Positions 1-10,365 of a DNA stretch of 64,000 nucleotides are shown here, piece after piece (the stretch's first letter is position 1; each line of letters opens with the position of its first letter). Source of the stretch: Hansfordia pulvinata (taxonomy: Eukaryota; Ascomycota; Sordariomycetes; Xylariales); assembly GCA_006538405.1 (NCBI GenBank), contig BJKQ01000009.1:1312001-1376000 (forward strand), in the 5' to 3' direction. The notes under the pieces were generated by a model. It searched no databases. It was given only the letters and a program-made list of their open reading frames with translations, and was not told the DNA's origin. A program made the translations under genes and the position numbers.

Positions 1-701
1 CTGCTCTGTGTCAACGCGGGAGGCAGCGCCGTGCGTGTATCTAGCTGATTGCCTGTCAGCTGGCAGCCGGGCTACCTTTCAAGGCTGGCACTCGGCGCCT
101 GCCTCCTGCTCCCTGTACCTACCCGACACACATGTACCTCCGCAGCTATATCTACATGTAGGTATCAGCTTAGTGGTACCTGACAGTGTAGGTACTGAGT
201 ATGGCTGGTGACTTGGGAGGTCAGCGGGTTAGGCCGATGTACATGGAATAGATCTCTAGATGGGCTGCGGAAAGGGCGAGGCATGGGAGAAGATACATAG
301 ATACTTCTCTGGCACCCCACTTACTGAAATGCAAGTACGACGGGAGACCTCGTACGCGAGTGAGGCCTTGCCCACTCGCGGGGGCATGCGAGTAAAGCCC
401 GGGACACGCACTGAGCTCCTGCCTAGAGCTGGAGCTCTCTCGAAGCAGCCCACCCGCCTGTGGGCTGCCGCCGTCATTCTGCCTATCAGCCTTCCCACCC
501 CCCATCACCGACCTTATCGAGCCCGGCCCCGAACCATCGCCATCCCTCCAACCGCCATCACGTCGTCGCCGCTCTTCCATCGACGCGCCTCACCACCATC
601 GCAAACTCCGTCGAGCCCATAGCTGGACTGGCTCGAACGCTGCCCCGTCGCACCCCTCCAGCGCTCCGCTATCCTCCCGCTGCCGCCCCCCTCCCGCCGT
701 C
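1..701. other. Intergenic, upstream of proteasome gene
   Basis: No credible gene. The overlapping short frames on both strands have no protein-like character. From about 480 to 700 the plus strand is C/T-rich, as expected for a fungal promoter and 5' leader of the gene starting at 702. Short TAGGTA/TACCTA words occur in the first 200 bases. Confidence 0.6.
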
Positions 702-1825
702 ATGTCTCGCCGTTACGATTCCCGAGTAAGCTCCCCTCTACCGCCACCACCATGATTTTTGTTGGATCTGCGACGTCGCTCGACAATATGGAGTTGCTCC
801 TGAGGCTGTACCTGCACGCCGCAGGCTACGGGTGCTCCCCCTGGGCTTTCCGCACAAGCGTGCCCGAGTGCCTACGTTCCCCCTTCCCCCCTTCACTAAC
901 TCACATCACCTGCAGACTACCATCTTCTCTCCTGAGGGTCGCCTGTATCAGGTCGAATATGCCCTCGAGGCCATTTCCCACGCCGGCACGGCCATCGGCA
1001 TTCTTGCCAAAGACGGTATCGTCTTGGCCGCAGAGCGCAAGGTCACCTCGAAGCTGCTGGAACAGGACACTTCGGCTGAGAAGCTGTACATCCTCAATGA
1101 GTATGCTCATCGCCCTTACCCCCTCCCTGGGTCGCGATCCGATCACAGGCTCGTGGTTGCTTCTACGTACAGACAGGGCAAGGTGACACGTGCTGACACA
1201 CACTCGGGTAGCAACATGATCTGCGCCGTCGCCGGCATGACCGCTGATGCCAATATCCTCATCAACTACGCCCGCCAAGCCGCCCAGCGCTACCTCCTTA
1301 CCTACAACGAAGAGATCCCTTGCGAACAGCTTGTACGGAGACTTTGCGATCTGAAGCAGGGCTACACTCAACACGGTGGCCTGCGACCATTTGGTGTTTC
1401 GTTCATCTACGCTGGTTGGGACCCCCAGAGGCAGTTCCAGCTCTACCTCAGCAACCCCTCGGGCAACTATGGCGGCTGGAAGGCCACGAGTGCCGGTGCC
1501 AACAATGCGAGCGCATCCAGCTTGCTCAAGCAAGACTACAAGGAGGACTGCACCCTGAAGGAAGCCTGCGGCATGGCCGTTAAGGTATTGAGCAAGACGA
1601 TGGACTCGACTAAGCTCAGCAGCGAAAGAAGTAAGTTCCCGTCTTACTAATCGGCTAGCTAGCCCGTCACAGTTTGCTGACGACATTCTTTGTGCAGTCG
1701 AGTTCGCGACAGTGGGACAGACCAAGGACGGCAAGATCTACCACCGTCTTTGGAGCGCAGACGAGATTACGACCCTCCTCAAGGAACACGACATGGCGAA
1801 GGACGACAACACGGAGGAAAAATAG
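702..1825 (+). CDS. pre9: 20S proteasome subunit alpha type (PSMA4/Pre9 family)
   Basis: Deduced CDS join(702..725, 916..1100, 1212..1630, 1698..1825), 251 aa. It is an alpha-ring subunit of the 20S core proteasome, which degrades ubiquitinated proteins in cytosol and nucleus. The N-terminus MSRRYDSR is split by intron 1 from [16 protein letters not shown], the alpha-subunit signature. Later blocks [20 protein letters not shown] and LKQDYKE match the PSMA4/alpha3 group rather than other alpha subunits. All three introns have GT...AG ends (GTAAGC, GTATGC, GTAAGT donors). Phases 0, 2 and 1 rejoin the frame exactly, for example LN-D-N across intron 2. The length is slightly below the usual 255-265 aa because the charged C-terminal tail is short. 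Alpha subunits lack the catalytic Thr, and none is expected here. Family assignment is very secure; the start is supported by conservation of the first eight residues. Confidence 0.95.
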
Positions 1826-3245
1826 ACGAACAGGATGAAGATCGCCGTGCCGGTAGCTGGGGGCGATGATGACGCCAGGACCGCGGAGACATAGAGGCCA
1901 GTCACAGCAACAGCACAGCTGGCTCTTAATGACGAGACATTTGCCATCAAGCGACTGAAACACGTCCAAGCCGATGCGATTTGGAGACGGCCATCTTGGA
2001 TGCGGAGGCGTGCGCTCATGAGGCCCCGGCGATCAAGTGCCTTGTGCAACGCCACGTGATGGTTCGTGATGCCCCTTCGTCGAGCTCAGCCGGTCCCCCA
2101 CAATGCCCTGCCACACGTGCCTGGAAGTCAGTAGTGCGATGCATCGAATACTCGCGGCATAAATGTGTATGGTTCAGAGATAGCATGGATGCATTTCTTG
2201 AGGCACGTTCGAGGCTGAGGTTCTGTTGCGCAGCGTACGATTTCGATTGTTATGGGGGGATGGGGAAAGACCACTTTTCCTTAAGCTTGCCCATGATGCC
2301 GCAACCGAGCCATGAAAGCCGTTATGGCAATCCTATTGGATGCCAAGCCTGACTTGAATGACAACGCAATCGAGCGTGTGCCCCTGACATTTAAAGCATT
2401 TTAATCCCGACCCGCTATGGCTCCGTTGGGTCTGCTTCCAATCCTAGCTTGACTTTCTGAACGTGCATGGCAACCATTTGATCTTCTGTGGCCTCAACCG
2501 TCGTGTCCAGGATGAATCAACCGTTGGGGTTTTAGCGAGAACAAGGCGCTTCATTATGCGTTTCATGAATGCAATGGGCACTGACCAACGTTCTACTGCT
2601 AAGAGCTTTGTGCCGAGGAGCACATGGTAGAATCGGCGGCTTGATCAGGATTCGCCCTCGGCGAGTATTCAGCACGACGCCAAATGTGATCAGCGGCAAC
2701 TCCCAAGACTGGTATGCTCAGGTCGTTCCTTGTCTTTGCATTACGACGCAAAGTGTCCCCCATCAGCTTTAGTCGTACACATTGGTAATGTCGGACCTGG
2801 CGGACTAATGGCGCCTTGCTTTAGTGGTTTGCCCCGCAACGATTCACACAAGGCCGTTCTGCCGTAGGCGACTCCAAGCTGTGGACGAGTATAACAGCTA
2901 TCCGCTCTACCCCACGAGCTTGAAGCGGGGTCTTTGAAAGCACCCTCGGGTCAATCGGTAGGTACTGACTGCAACTTTGGCCCGTGAGCCCTACCTATTA
3001 TGTGCTTACGAGTACTTGCCTACACGTATCCATGCTGTCTGCACAGGGGTCGGCGCTTCTAGCAGATCTTGGCGCTTGCAGGCCCACAAGTCGACGTCAA
3101 CTTGGCATGGGCTCTTCACATCTACCCATCTTGCTCTGTTCGTCCCATCGCTTTCCTACTTTTAGATCACGAGAGTGTACACGCAGCCAGTAGCCCGGCC
3201 GCGCGCCTGGCCCTGGCCTTATCGAGGAGTGCAAGACACAGGGAC
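1826..3245. other. Intergenic region
   Basis: 1.4 kb between the proteasome and F-box genes. Only short frames without protein-like composition are present. The 3' part holds TACGAGTA near 3008 and other TAC/GTA-rich words. No RNA gene or element recognised. Confidence 0.5.
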
Positions 3246-3485
3246 ATGGCGCTGCAGCGTCTCCCCTCTGAGACTCTGGCTCTCCTCGCAGAGTGCCTGG
3301 GCGACGCTGATATCTTGAGCCTGCTGGTTTCGCAGCGCATTTGCACGAGGTGGCGCGACGCAGCCCAGCACTACCTCGCATCGCTCGGCAGGCCACGGCG
3401 GCCCCCAGGTAGATCGAATGACGCAACAGCTCGTCCCGGGAGCGATGGGAAAGGAGGGGGGGATAGTGACGTCGATGAAGATGGC

Positions 3486-3532
<47 letters not shown>

Positions 3533-4433
3533 TGAAAATAGTCTCGATCCGTACGACGTTGCTCCAGGGAGCACCATCGAAAAGTTCGCGCTCCCTGATC
3601 TCATCCAGGACCACCCGGGTCTCAGAGACCGGTTCGGAGCAGTATTCCGCGGCGCTCGGCGCCCGGGGTTTGGCAAAGCGCCAGACCGCGACTCCGACGA
3701 CATGTTCACCAGCCACATCTGCTGGACCAAGACGCCCGAGTCCAGAGCGCCTTACCTGCGACCCGGGGCGAGCTGGAGACGCCTGCCCGTTGTGGTGCCC
3801 GGCGCCCTTATGTCGGAGGGAGGAGGTGACCGCGGCGGAAGGGTCAGACGCGTGCAGGCCGTCACGCTCTGCTCGGGCAGAAGCGGCTTCCGTGACGTCT
3901 GGTTCTGGAGCGGGTGGGATGCAGAGAACGGCGGCGGCGCTCGCCGCCAGGGGCAGACGGCGGTGACAGCAGTGGCGGGCGCGGGAGAGGGGGCGGCCCC
4001 GACGCCGGCGTCGGCGTCGACCGCGGGCCTCAACTGTGCCGGCCCGGGCCTGACGCTCGGCCAGCTGTGGGATCTTGTGCTGGCCGAGCAGCTCAGCTAT
4101 GAGAGCTCCAGTTACCGCTCGCATTGGCGCGTGCGCCTGGGGCGGAGCGTGGACCTGAAGAGGCTGCGAGTGCCTGACAGCTTTCTGGAGGATGTGGCCA
4201 GCCTGGAAGACGGGCTGCTGGAGGGCCTCTGGGTCGAGGATCCCGAGTCGGCGGTCCTGTGTGTCAGTGCGTCGCTGGCGAGATGCGGGATGGGCTTGCC
4301 GGCGAGGCGGTTCGAGAACAACGATCCGTGGAGCCCCGGGCCCATGGAGAAGCCGCTGCACATGGCCAAGGGCTTCAGCGTGTTCGACGACGCCGAGCGC
4401 TGCAACTGGAGCGATCCGGGCGAGGATTCCTGA
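3246..4433 (+). CDS. F-box protein with poly-Asp tract
   Basis: Intronless, 395 aa. Residues about 3-45 (LPSETLALLAECLGD then CTRWRDAAQHYL) form an F-box, the helical module that binds Skp1 in SCF ubiquitin ligases. The protein is therefore probably a substrate adaptor, though the substrate is unknown. A run of 13 Asp (12 GAC codons plus GAT, 3495-3533) follows a Gly/Asp-rich linker and separates the F-box from the C-terminal half. That half has no repeat (WD40, LRR, Kelch) that I recognise. It contains well-formed segments such as GASWRRLPVVVPGAL and WRVRLGRSVDLKRL, typical of fungal F-box proteins of unknown target. I chose the ATG at 3246 because the F-box begins immediately after it; the open frame extends upstream to 3069 without protein-like sequence. 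The antisense frame over the same span is a GC-rich shadow. Confidence 0.75.
3495..3533 (+). repeat. GAC trinucleotide microsatellite, coding
   Basis: Twelve uninterrupted GAC codons followed by GAT encode Asp13 inside the F-box protein. A pure repeat of this kind is expected to vary in length between isolates. Confidence 0.9.
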
Positions 4434-5005
4434 GGCGGATAGTGCCGAGAGGCCTGCAAGCAACGGGCTGTTACTGGCTACACGTCGACCCGAGCCAGCG
4501 AGACAGACACGCTGCCCAAATCGCGGCCTAGCGATCACGAAGTGGCTGCGAAACCCCTTTTGACGGCGTGGGGTTTGGCAAAGATGCTAATTCGGGATTG
4601 CCACTCTCATAATGCTAATGACTCTGTATCTAAAGAGATTTCATCTTGCTAGCTCTCTTCGCCATGGACTCTAAGGATGTTTCCAAATCATCGACGTTGA
4701 TACGCTAATCGTGTGTATCGACAGCAAAGTGAACGAGTAGGTCGGGCTGATATGTGGCAACATGGAATCATCTGTTGCACAGGTCCACGACCGACGCAAC
4801 GCCGTCGCAGCGTGCAACCGGCTCGATTGACCCTGAGACATACACACTGGTCGCCGCCAGCCGAGGGGCAGCATGGATACCTTACATATAGAACGGTGCC
4901 TGCGGCTGGAAGAGGCAGAACCAGGCATCCTGTGTAATCCCTGTCGACTCTGGCCTGACAATCGAAAGTCCTTTCCCATCAGGCCCACCCAGCTCTCAAA
5001 CCAGA
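4434..5005. other. Intergenic region
   Basis: 570 bases between the F-box gene and the secreted-protein gene. No gene is supported. It must hold the F-box 3' end and the promoter of the gene at 5006, but I see no clear TATA box. Confidence 0.5.
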
Positions 5006-5956
5006 ATGTGGCCGCTTCATCTGCTCATCACCGGGCTCCTTGCCTTTGGAGCAACGGCCGATCCGGCCACAGGGCAAGACTTGGATCAGGGTCGAGCCCA
5101 AGTCCTTCGCAGAAGCATATTCAGCGCGATAGGAAACCTGTTCGTGGGCGGGGCTCCTCCAAGCCCGGAAGGCTGGACCAAAATCAAGATGAGCCAGGGC
5201 ATGCACTTCTTCTCCTCCAGTGGCAAGCCAGGAAGAGCCGGGACTGCCTTGGGGAAAGCTTACTGGCTGCGGAGCCGCAAACGCTACATGAAGATCACTG
5301 GCATAGAAACGCACACGGCCAGCACCAGCTCCGGGCCTTCTTACCGGCATCAGATGGACAAGAGCGACGTCGGGATCTGTGCAAGCGGGAAGATGAAAGA
5401 AGGAGACATTGCCGTCGACTTCATCGGCAAGGTCAACAGCCGGGACTCGGCCCCCGTCGAGTTTCTTCACGTCATGAGCGCGGAAACAGCGGGAGACCCG
5501 ACGGCTGCGGCGGCGGCGCGGGAAACCCGGCAAAAGGGTCTGGCAGAGATCCAAGAGAAGTGGGTGAGCGAATACAGGCACGACCTCCGGATCCCGCTGG
5601 CGATCCAGGTGCAGGTGGCCATGAACGAAGAGGATCTGAAGACCTTGGACAGGCCCGACAACCACAGCCCACCGAGGCCGATCACACTTGACTTTGTGCA
5701 GCAGCTCAGGGCAGACATTGTCCGACACAATATCTTCAGTGACAGCGATCCGGGGAGCCTGAGGGTTACTGTCTGGGGTGTGCCTGTGGGAAGCAGGGTT
5801 GTTCTGGACACGGTGGACGCGGGGAGGAAACTGGACAGCCAGCTGGCCATCTTCTACGTGACTGGGGACGGTTTGAAGGAGTGGACTCTACTGGAAGCCG
5901 GCGAGATTCACCCGTCGCACTTCGAAATTCCCTTGGAAAGAAAACCCTTCCAGTGA
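5006..5956 (+). CDS. Predicted secreted protein of unknown function
   Basis: Intronless, 316 aa. The first roughly 19 residues (MWPLHLLITGLLAFGATA) are a good secretion signal, followed by DPATGQDLDQG, so the mature protein probably enters the secretory pathway. The remainder is a mixed alpha/beta-like sequence without transmembrane segments or low complexity. It includes WTKIKMSQGMHFF, a Lys/Arg-rich stretch (YWLRSRKRYMKITG), an Ala/Glu-rich helix (AAAAARETRQKGLAEIQEKW) and a C-terminal half ending PLERKPFQ. It has one Cys only (GICASG), unlike small cysteine-rich effectors. I do not recognise the family; secreted enzyme, adhesin and effector-like roles are all open. The ATG at 5006 is chosen because it places the signal peptide at the N-terminus. 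Codon use is GC3-rich like neighbouring genes. Confidence 0.65.
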   Translation: MWPLHLLITGLLAFGATADPATGQDLDQGRAQVLRRSIFSAIGNLFVGGAPPSPEGWTKIKMSQGMHFFSSSGKPGRAGTALGKAYWLRSRKRYMKITGIETHTASTSSGPSYRHQMDKSDVGICASGKMKEGDIAVDFIGKVNSRDSAPVEFLHVMSAETAGDPTAAAAARETRQKGLAEIQEKWVSEYRHDLRIPLAIQVQVAMNEEDLKTLDRPDNHSPPRPITLDFVQQLRADIVRHNIFSDSDPGSLRVTVWGVPVGSRVVLDTVDAGRKLDSQLAIFYVTGDGLKEWTLLEAGEIHPSHFEIPLERKPFQ

Positions 5957-6577
5957 GGCACACAGGCCAGGCCGAGATCTTATATACCACCTTGCCGCAT
6001 GTTGCCTGCGATTGGGGATCGTAGCCTTTATGTAACACTGTCTGTCTCTCGTCCCATGGCACGATTCGAAGGCCTGGGAAAGATAACTGCTCAACCCAAA
6101 TTCGTGAGACAACTCTCCCCTCTTAACCAAGACCAACGGATGGGAATCGCGTTTGTGCAGCGTACCTACCTTGGTCAGACACCTAAAAATGAGGCCCGGG
6201 CCCCCATGCCGTCGGCCATCGAGAGATAGGAGCCTCTACCCGCTCCTGCACGAGCATGGGGCCCAGTACAGGTTTACCGATTTCCGGTATGACGCAGGCA
6301 GCCTGGGCTCAAAAGAGACGGGACGGACAGGAGGGGCCAATGGATCAGGCTTGTTCAGGCAAGTGGCAAGTGAGGACCATGAAAGCTGCACACCCACCCC
6401 CTCACGTCCCGTACGTACATCGTATCGTCGTCGCATCACTTTTCTTCAGCCGCAACCACAGTCGCCATCGCCAACCAAAGAGGGCTCGTCGAGGGGAGAG
6501 GTAGCAAGAACAGGTTTCTCGGCTCGCGGAGACCCTGATTCGCGTCGGTGCAGCTGACAGCTGCGAGTTGGCCGCGG

Positions 6578-6605
6578 GCAAAGAGTCGCGTGCAAAGAGT
6601 CGCGT
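6578..6605. repeat. 14-bp tandem duplication
   Basis: Two adjacent identical copies of GCAAAGAGTCGCGT (6578-6591, 6592-6605), followed by a partial third copy (GCAAGAGTG). Confidence 0.85.
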
Positions 6606-6872
6606 GCAAGAGTGCCACCCCCAAAGCGACCCATGCAGCGATCCGCGTAGTGGGCCAAGGCTGGCCGCCGTGCCGCCCACCTTTCCTTGACATTCAAAGC
6701 TCAGCCCAGTGTCCCGCGCCACTTCCGCGTGGCCTGGTGGCCAGCTATGATGTACGAGTACCTAGCCCGGTCGAATTCCCTACCTGCTACGTCTACCTCC
6801 TACTGCCTGCCTGGTCCATATTGGCGAAGAGGCGTGGCTGAGGATCTCCTGTCGCCTCGGCGGCGCGGGCGG

Positions 6873-6918
6873 TGACGTCGGCCCCGCCCGGCCCCCTCGA
6901 TCGATCCGCATGACGTCA
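6873..6918. promoter_or_regulatory. CRE-like bZIP sites upstream of 7272 gene
   Basis: A perfect palindromic TGACGTCA lies at 6911-6918 and a TGACGTC at 6873-6879, about 355-400 bp before the start codon at 7272. TGACGTCA is the known binding site of Atf1/CREB-type bZIP factors, which drive stress genes in fungi. Binding here is inferred from sequence only. Confidence 0.5.
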
Positions 6919-7271
6919 CCGACGATTCCCCCCTGCATGGTGCACCTCTGCCGGTGAACGACAGCGCAGTGCAACAAGACGACCGCAGTCGAGCTCGGAA
7001 TACAAATAACGGTGGCCATCAGCCGTCACAACACATGCGAAAGCGAAATCCCATCCCCAGCCACGTCTCAAGATACACACAAATACACGCGCGCGCGTCG
7101 CTTCCACCACCTTTTAAACGACTCAAGACAGACGGACACAGAGCTCAACTGAGCGACTTGCATCTGTGCTACACGTCCACGAACACACAGAAACGCGACA
7201 CCATCTCCCCGCCCCTCTCTCTCTTCACAACCTAGCAACGAGCTCCCCCTGCAAAAAAAAAGCCAGCAAAC

Positions 7272-7547
7272 ATGCCTCTCGACAACGGCACCAGCAAGGA
7301 CTCGGGCGTCACCGGCGCCGCCAAGTTCGTCACCAGCGCCGTCGGCAACACGGCCGGCGGCATCGGGCGCACCGTCGGAAACGTCACCGGCGCCGCCGGC
7401 CGCGGGCTCGGCGACACCGTCACCGGCGCCACCGGCAGCGCCGGCAAGCCCGTCGGCGACGCCCTCGGCTCCCTCGGCACCGGCATCCAGAACGGCGCCG
7501 AGGGCGTCTCCAAGGGCGTCGAGAACGCCGGCCAGTGGAAGAGGTGA
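7272..7547 (+). CDS. Small Gly/Ala-rich repeat protein, LEA-like
   Basis: Intronless, 91 aa. The sequence is nearly all Gly, Ala, Val, Thr and Asn with a loose 11-13-residue repeat (GNTAGGIGRTVGNVTG, GLGDTVTGATGSAG, VGDALGSLGTGIQNG). There is no signal peptide and no Cys or Trp-rich core apart from a terminal QWKR. This composition resembles small fungal stress- or conidiation-associated proteins and the amphipathic repeats of LEA-type hydrophilins. Function is inferred from composition only. The ATG at 7272 follows an A-rich leader (7254-7271), a good fungal start context. CRE-like sites about 360 bp upstream fit stress control. It could equally be a glycine-zipper-type membrane-associated protein. 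Confidence 0.7.
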   Translation: MPLDNGTSKDSGVTGAAKFVTSAVGNTAGGIGRTVGNVTGAAGRGLGDTVTGATGSAGKPVGDALGSLGTGIQNGAEGVSKGVENAGQWKR

Positions 7548-8253
7548 AAGAGAAGCAGATGCAGATGCAGAAAGAACAAGAACAAGGACAAGATGAACAA
7601 CAACGGCAAAAGGGAACTTGGGAAGGTTGATGGATCCAAGATTGCGAGCGCCCGCCGCTAGTTAGGAGTTGCAAGGCGTTGGGGCTACATATATGATACT
7701 CACTTGCTGAAGTTGAAACCGACTTTGTGGCACAAGACACACCCGCTTTCTACGCCAGTGGATCGCAAATTGAATCTGGTCACCCAAGTGGATAATAAGG
7801 ACATTTCGTTCAAGTCCTGGACATGATGGAATCCCTTGTCGATTCGATATTCCGAGAGCCACGTACTTCCATTCTGCCCTCGGGACTGACATGCTATAGA
7901 ACAGTAGATCTGTCATTCTTGTGTTGCTAATCCTGCTACCCTACCATCGATCTAGACACTGGATGCTATGACAGGCCCTTTCCATTCTCCGGATACAATT
8001 TGCCTCTTGGCGTACAAGCTTTACCCGGAAAGCCACGACTCTTTGACCAGAGCCTTATCACTCAGTGGTTGACTATCTGTACCGCAACTATCCAGCCCAG
8101 CCCATGCCCTATCCGGGGTTGAAGCCTTTCGAAACAGCTCCAAAGAGCGTTCCTTCTCGAATACTCACCGCCTGTCTCCAAAGATATCTCCACACAGGCA
8201 TCGCCAGAGCAGAGCTACCCTCGACCGGGCACTCGACCCCTATCATGTTGCGC
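7548..8253. other. Intergenic region (convergent gene ends)
   Basis: 700 bases between the stop of the small plus-strand gene and the stop of the large minus-strand frame. No gene supported; presumably 3' UTRs. Confidence 0.5.
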
Positions 8254-10365
8254 CTATGTACCCTCTTGATCCTCCTCCGAGTCAGGCAGTTCGTCGGCGC
8301 ACACGTGCGGCGTCCCATCTTCAGCACACGGTCTTGCGGCCAGCGTGCTCATGCGGCCTCGTCGGGTCTGCCGCCGCCCTGCCGCCATCAAGACCCCAGT
8401 GGCATTGCCGCCCTTGCACTCCGCGATCCCGCGCAGCGACTCCCGCGCGCGCTCCTGGTATTTGGCAGACACGACTTGCCGTCTTGCGTCCCTGGGGCAA
8501 CTGATGCCTGCGTATTTGCCTATGATCCTGCTGCCGCCGTCGCTAAGGTCCAGCGCTCGCTCGATGAGAGGCAGTGTTGCGCGTCGGTCCCCGTCCACGT
8601 GAGTCGGCGCGGGGAGAGAAGGCTTGCGGGAGCCAGTGCCCCACGGGAGCCAGGGTAACGCCTCAGTGGGGCGCCGCAGTGCGCTTTTCCTGCGCCCGCG
8701 GGACAGTGAGCCGAGCTGGTACTCCGAAGACGCCGTCTTGGGATCGGCTCGGTTGGCCGACCAGCATTTTGCCTCGCTGAAATGGCTACCTGAAGAGGCG
8801 GGCACGGAATCGATCGGTTTATGAAATGCCTGCGTCTCATCGACTGCGGCGGGAGGACTTGCTGGGCCAGCCCAGCAACGGGCGTCAATACCCATGGCGT
8901 ACAGATCAGACGAAGAGGTCGCTGCCGCAGAGCTGGTTCTGAGGTCTCGCTCTTCGTCTAGGCCTGCGGCAGCAGGGTTGGGTCCGGGGGGGTTCAACCA
9001 TTCCGCCGTGCAAGATCTGGATCGAAGCCGTGGGAAGCTGGTCATGGCCTGCTGTTTCTGCTGCTGCTGTTGTGCGGACGGGCTGCGTTGTTTCTCCTGT
9101 GTCTGTCCTAGGGCGTCGTAGTAGATACTGGGGCGGCGGCCGCTTGAGAGGAGGCTCTGGGCGAGCGAGTTCCGCCTACTGCTTCGACGAGCGTAGCCTT
9201 CCTCCAGGATGACGCTCGCGCGACACGCTGTATCGGGGGACACTTGAAAAGAAGAGCGCCATGTTGCGCTGCTGTCGTTGGAAGGACAGCGCGATGAGAG
9301 CTGACAGTTTGCCGCACTTTGGTCACCGCCGTATCTGTAGCTGTAGTCAAAGGCGGGACTGTCACTGGGGTTGGCGAAGCTTGCTGAGCAGGATTGCTAG
9401 TCCACCTCGGTGATACTCTGGCGCGAAATGATAGTCGCCTTGGGAATTTCCAGCCGGGGCAGGTTGTTTCGACCACGGCCGCGGCCGGGACGGGCCGGAC
9501 TGAAAGCAGGTTGGACGGTGGCTATCGTGGTGGCGGGATCCGCGAGCCCCGGCTGAAGCGGTATGATGGCTGTGGCCTCTGGGCTCAGTCTCCCGGCCGC
9601 CTCCTGTGGAAAAAGAATCGAGTGACACGCGCCGTGCGGCCCAGGGCCTCTAGGGTGATACAGGCCGGCGATGACCAGGTCCAGGATCCTTGCGACGTCA
9701 TTCGTGGTGACGAGGTAAGTGACAAGGGGCGGGCGAGCAGTCTCCCATCTGGATTCTCCCTGTTGACCTTCACGACCGAAGCTGGGCGGCCTACCTTTAT
9801 TTTCCCTCGAAGCCAACGGTGATCTTGGGGTTGACTGGCAACGACTATGCCTTCGGGGGGTCAAGAAGGCGCGTATACTACGTACAATGTCTTCGATCGA
9901 GTCGGAAGCAAGGCTGTCGAGGCTAGTCGAAAACGCATCGGAGGCCGTTGCCTCTCCCAACGGGGCTTCCTCGTCCATAATGCCCGCCGAATGCCATCTT
10001 CGTGAAGTGATTGGAGGCGCAGGAAGGGAGTTCAAGCCGCGAGGAGTGGCTGAGGGAGCGACGGGAACGACCGGCTGTGGAATGATACTCTGGTCGAGGT
10101 TGAGGTGAGGAACGGGGACCTTGTCTGGGCGATCGCGTTGGCCTTTGCTCGTAGAATGGGCATCCGAATCGCCTCTATCCGATTCACTAGTGAGAACAAG
10201 TGGACTGGGATTACTGGATGCCTGTGGAGCTCTGTTGGGATCGCCTTCGGGCTTTCCAGGCGTGCCCATACGACTGCTTGGTCTGGGGCTCGAGGGGGCG
10301 CTGTAAAACTTGGCTTGGCTGAAGGTCTCGAGAGGCGAAAGAGACCTGGGAGCACTTTGGGACAT
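8254..10365 (-). CDS. Large Ser/Pro/Arg-rich protein interrupted by one in-frame TAG
   Basis: A single reading frame runs from an ATG at 10365 to a stop at 8254. It is broken only by TAG at 9399-9397, after residue 322. Upstream reads MSQSAPRSLSPLETFSQ..., with an 'SAPSSPRPSSR' segment and a plausible folded piece near TYLVTTNDVARILDLVIAGL. Downstream, with no frame change, come QSCSASFANPSDSPAFDYSY..., ILEEGYARRSSRRNSLAQSL, a Q-rich stretch and an acidic end (DSEEDQEGT). Both halves look coding: the downstream part is open for 380 codons and its composition continues the upstream part. I do not recognise the family. The interruption could be a nonsense mutation, a sequencing error, stop-codon readthrough (TAG followed by CAA) or a weak in-frame intron. 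No GTAAGT/GTATGT-type donor is present in the 80 bases before the TAG. If the TAG is a true terminator, the gene product is 322 aa (9397-10365). Confidence 0.6.

Larger units (their letters stand above)
5957..7271. other. Intergenic region with promoter of small stress-type gene
   Basis: 1.3 kb without a supported gene. It contains a perfect 14-bp tandem duplication at 6578-6605, CRE-like sites at 6873-6879 and 6911-6918, and a CT-rich leader before the ATG at 7272. Confidence 0.5.

Noticed and set aside
901..1734. 277-aa minus-strand open frame opposite the proteasome gene
   Set aside because: It is antisense to a certain coding gene and spans its introns. Openness follows from GC-rich third positions.
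3219..4538. 439-aa minus-strand frame opposite the F-box gene
   Set aside because: Shadow of the GC-rich sense gene; poly-Val arises from the reverse complement of the GAC repeat.
7166..7630. 154-aa Arg/His-rich plus-strand frame overlapping the small Gly/Ala gene
   Set aside because: It is the +1 reading of the GC-rich gene at 7272-7547.
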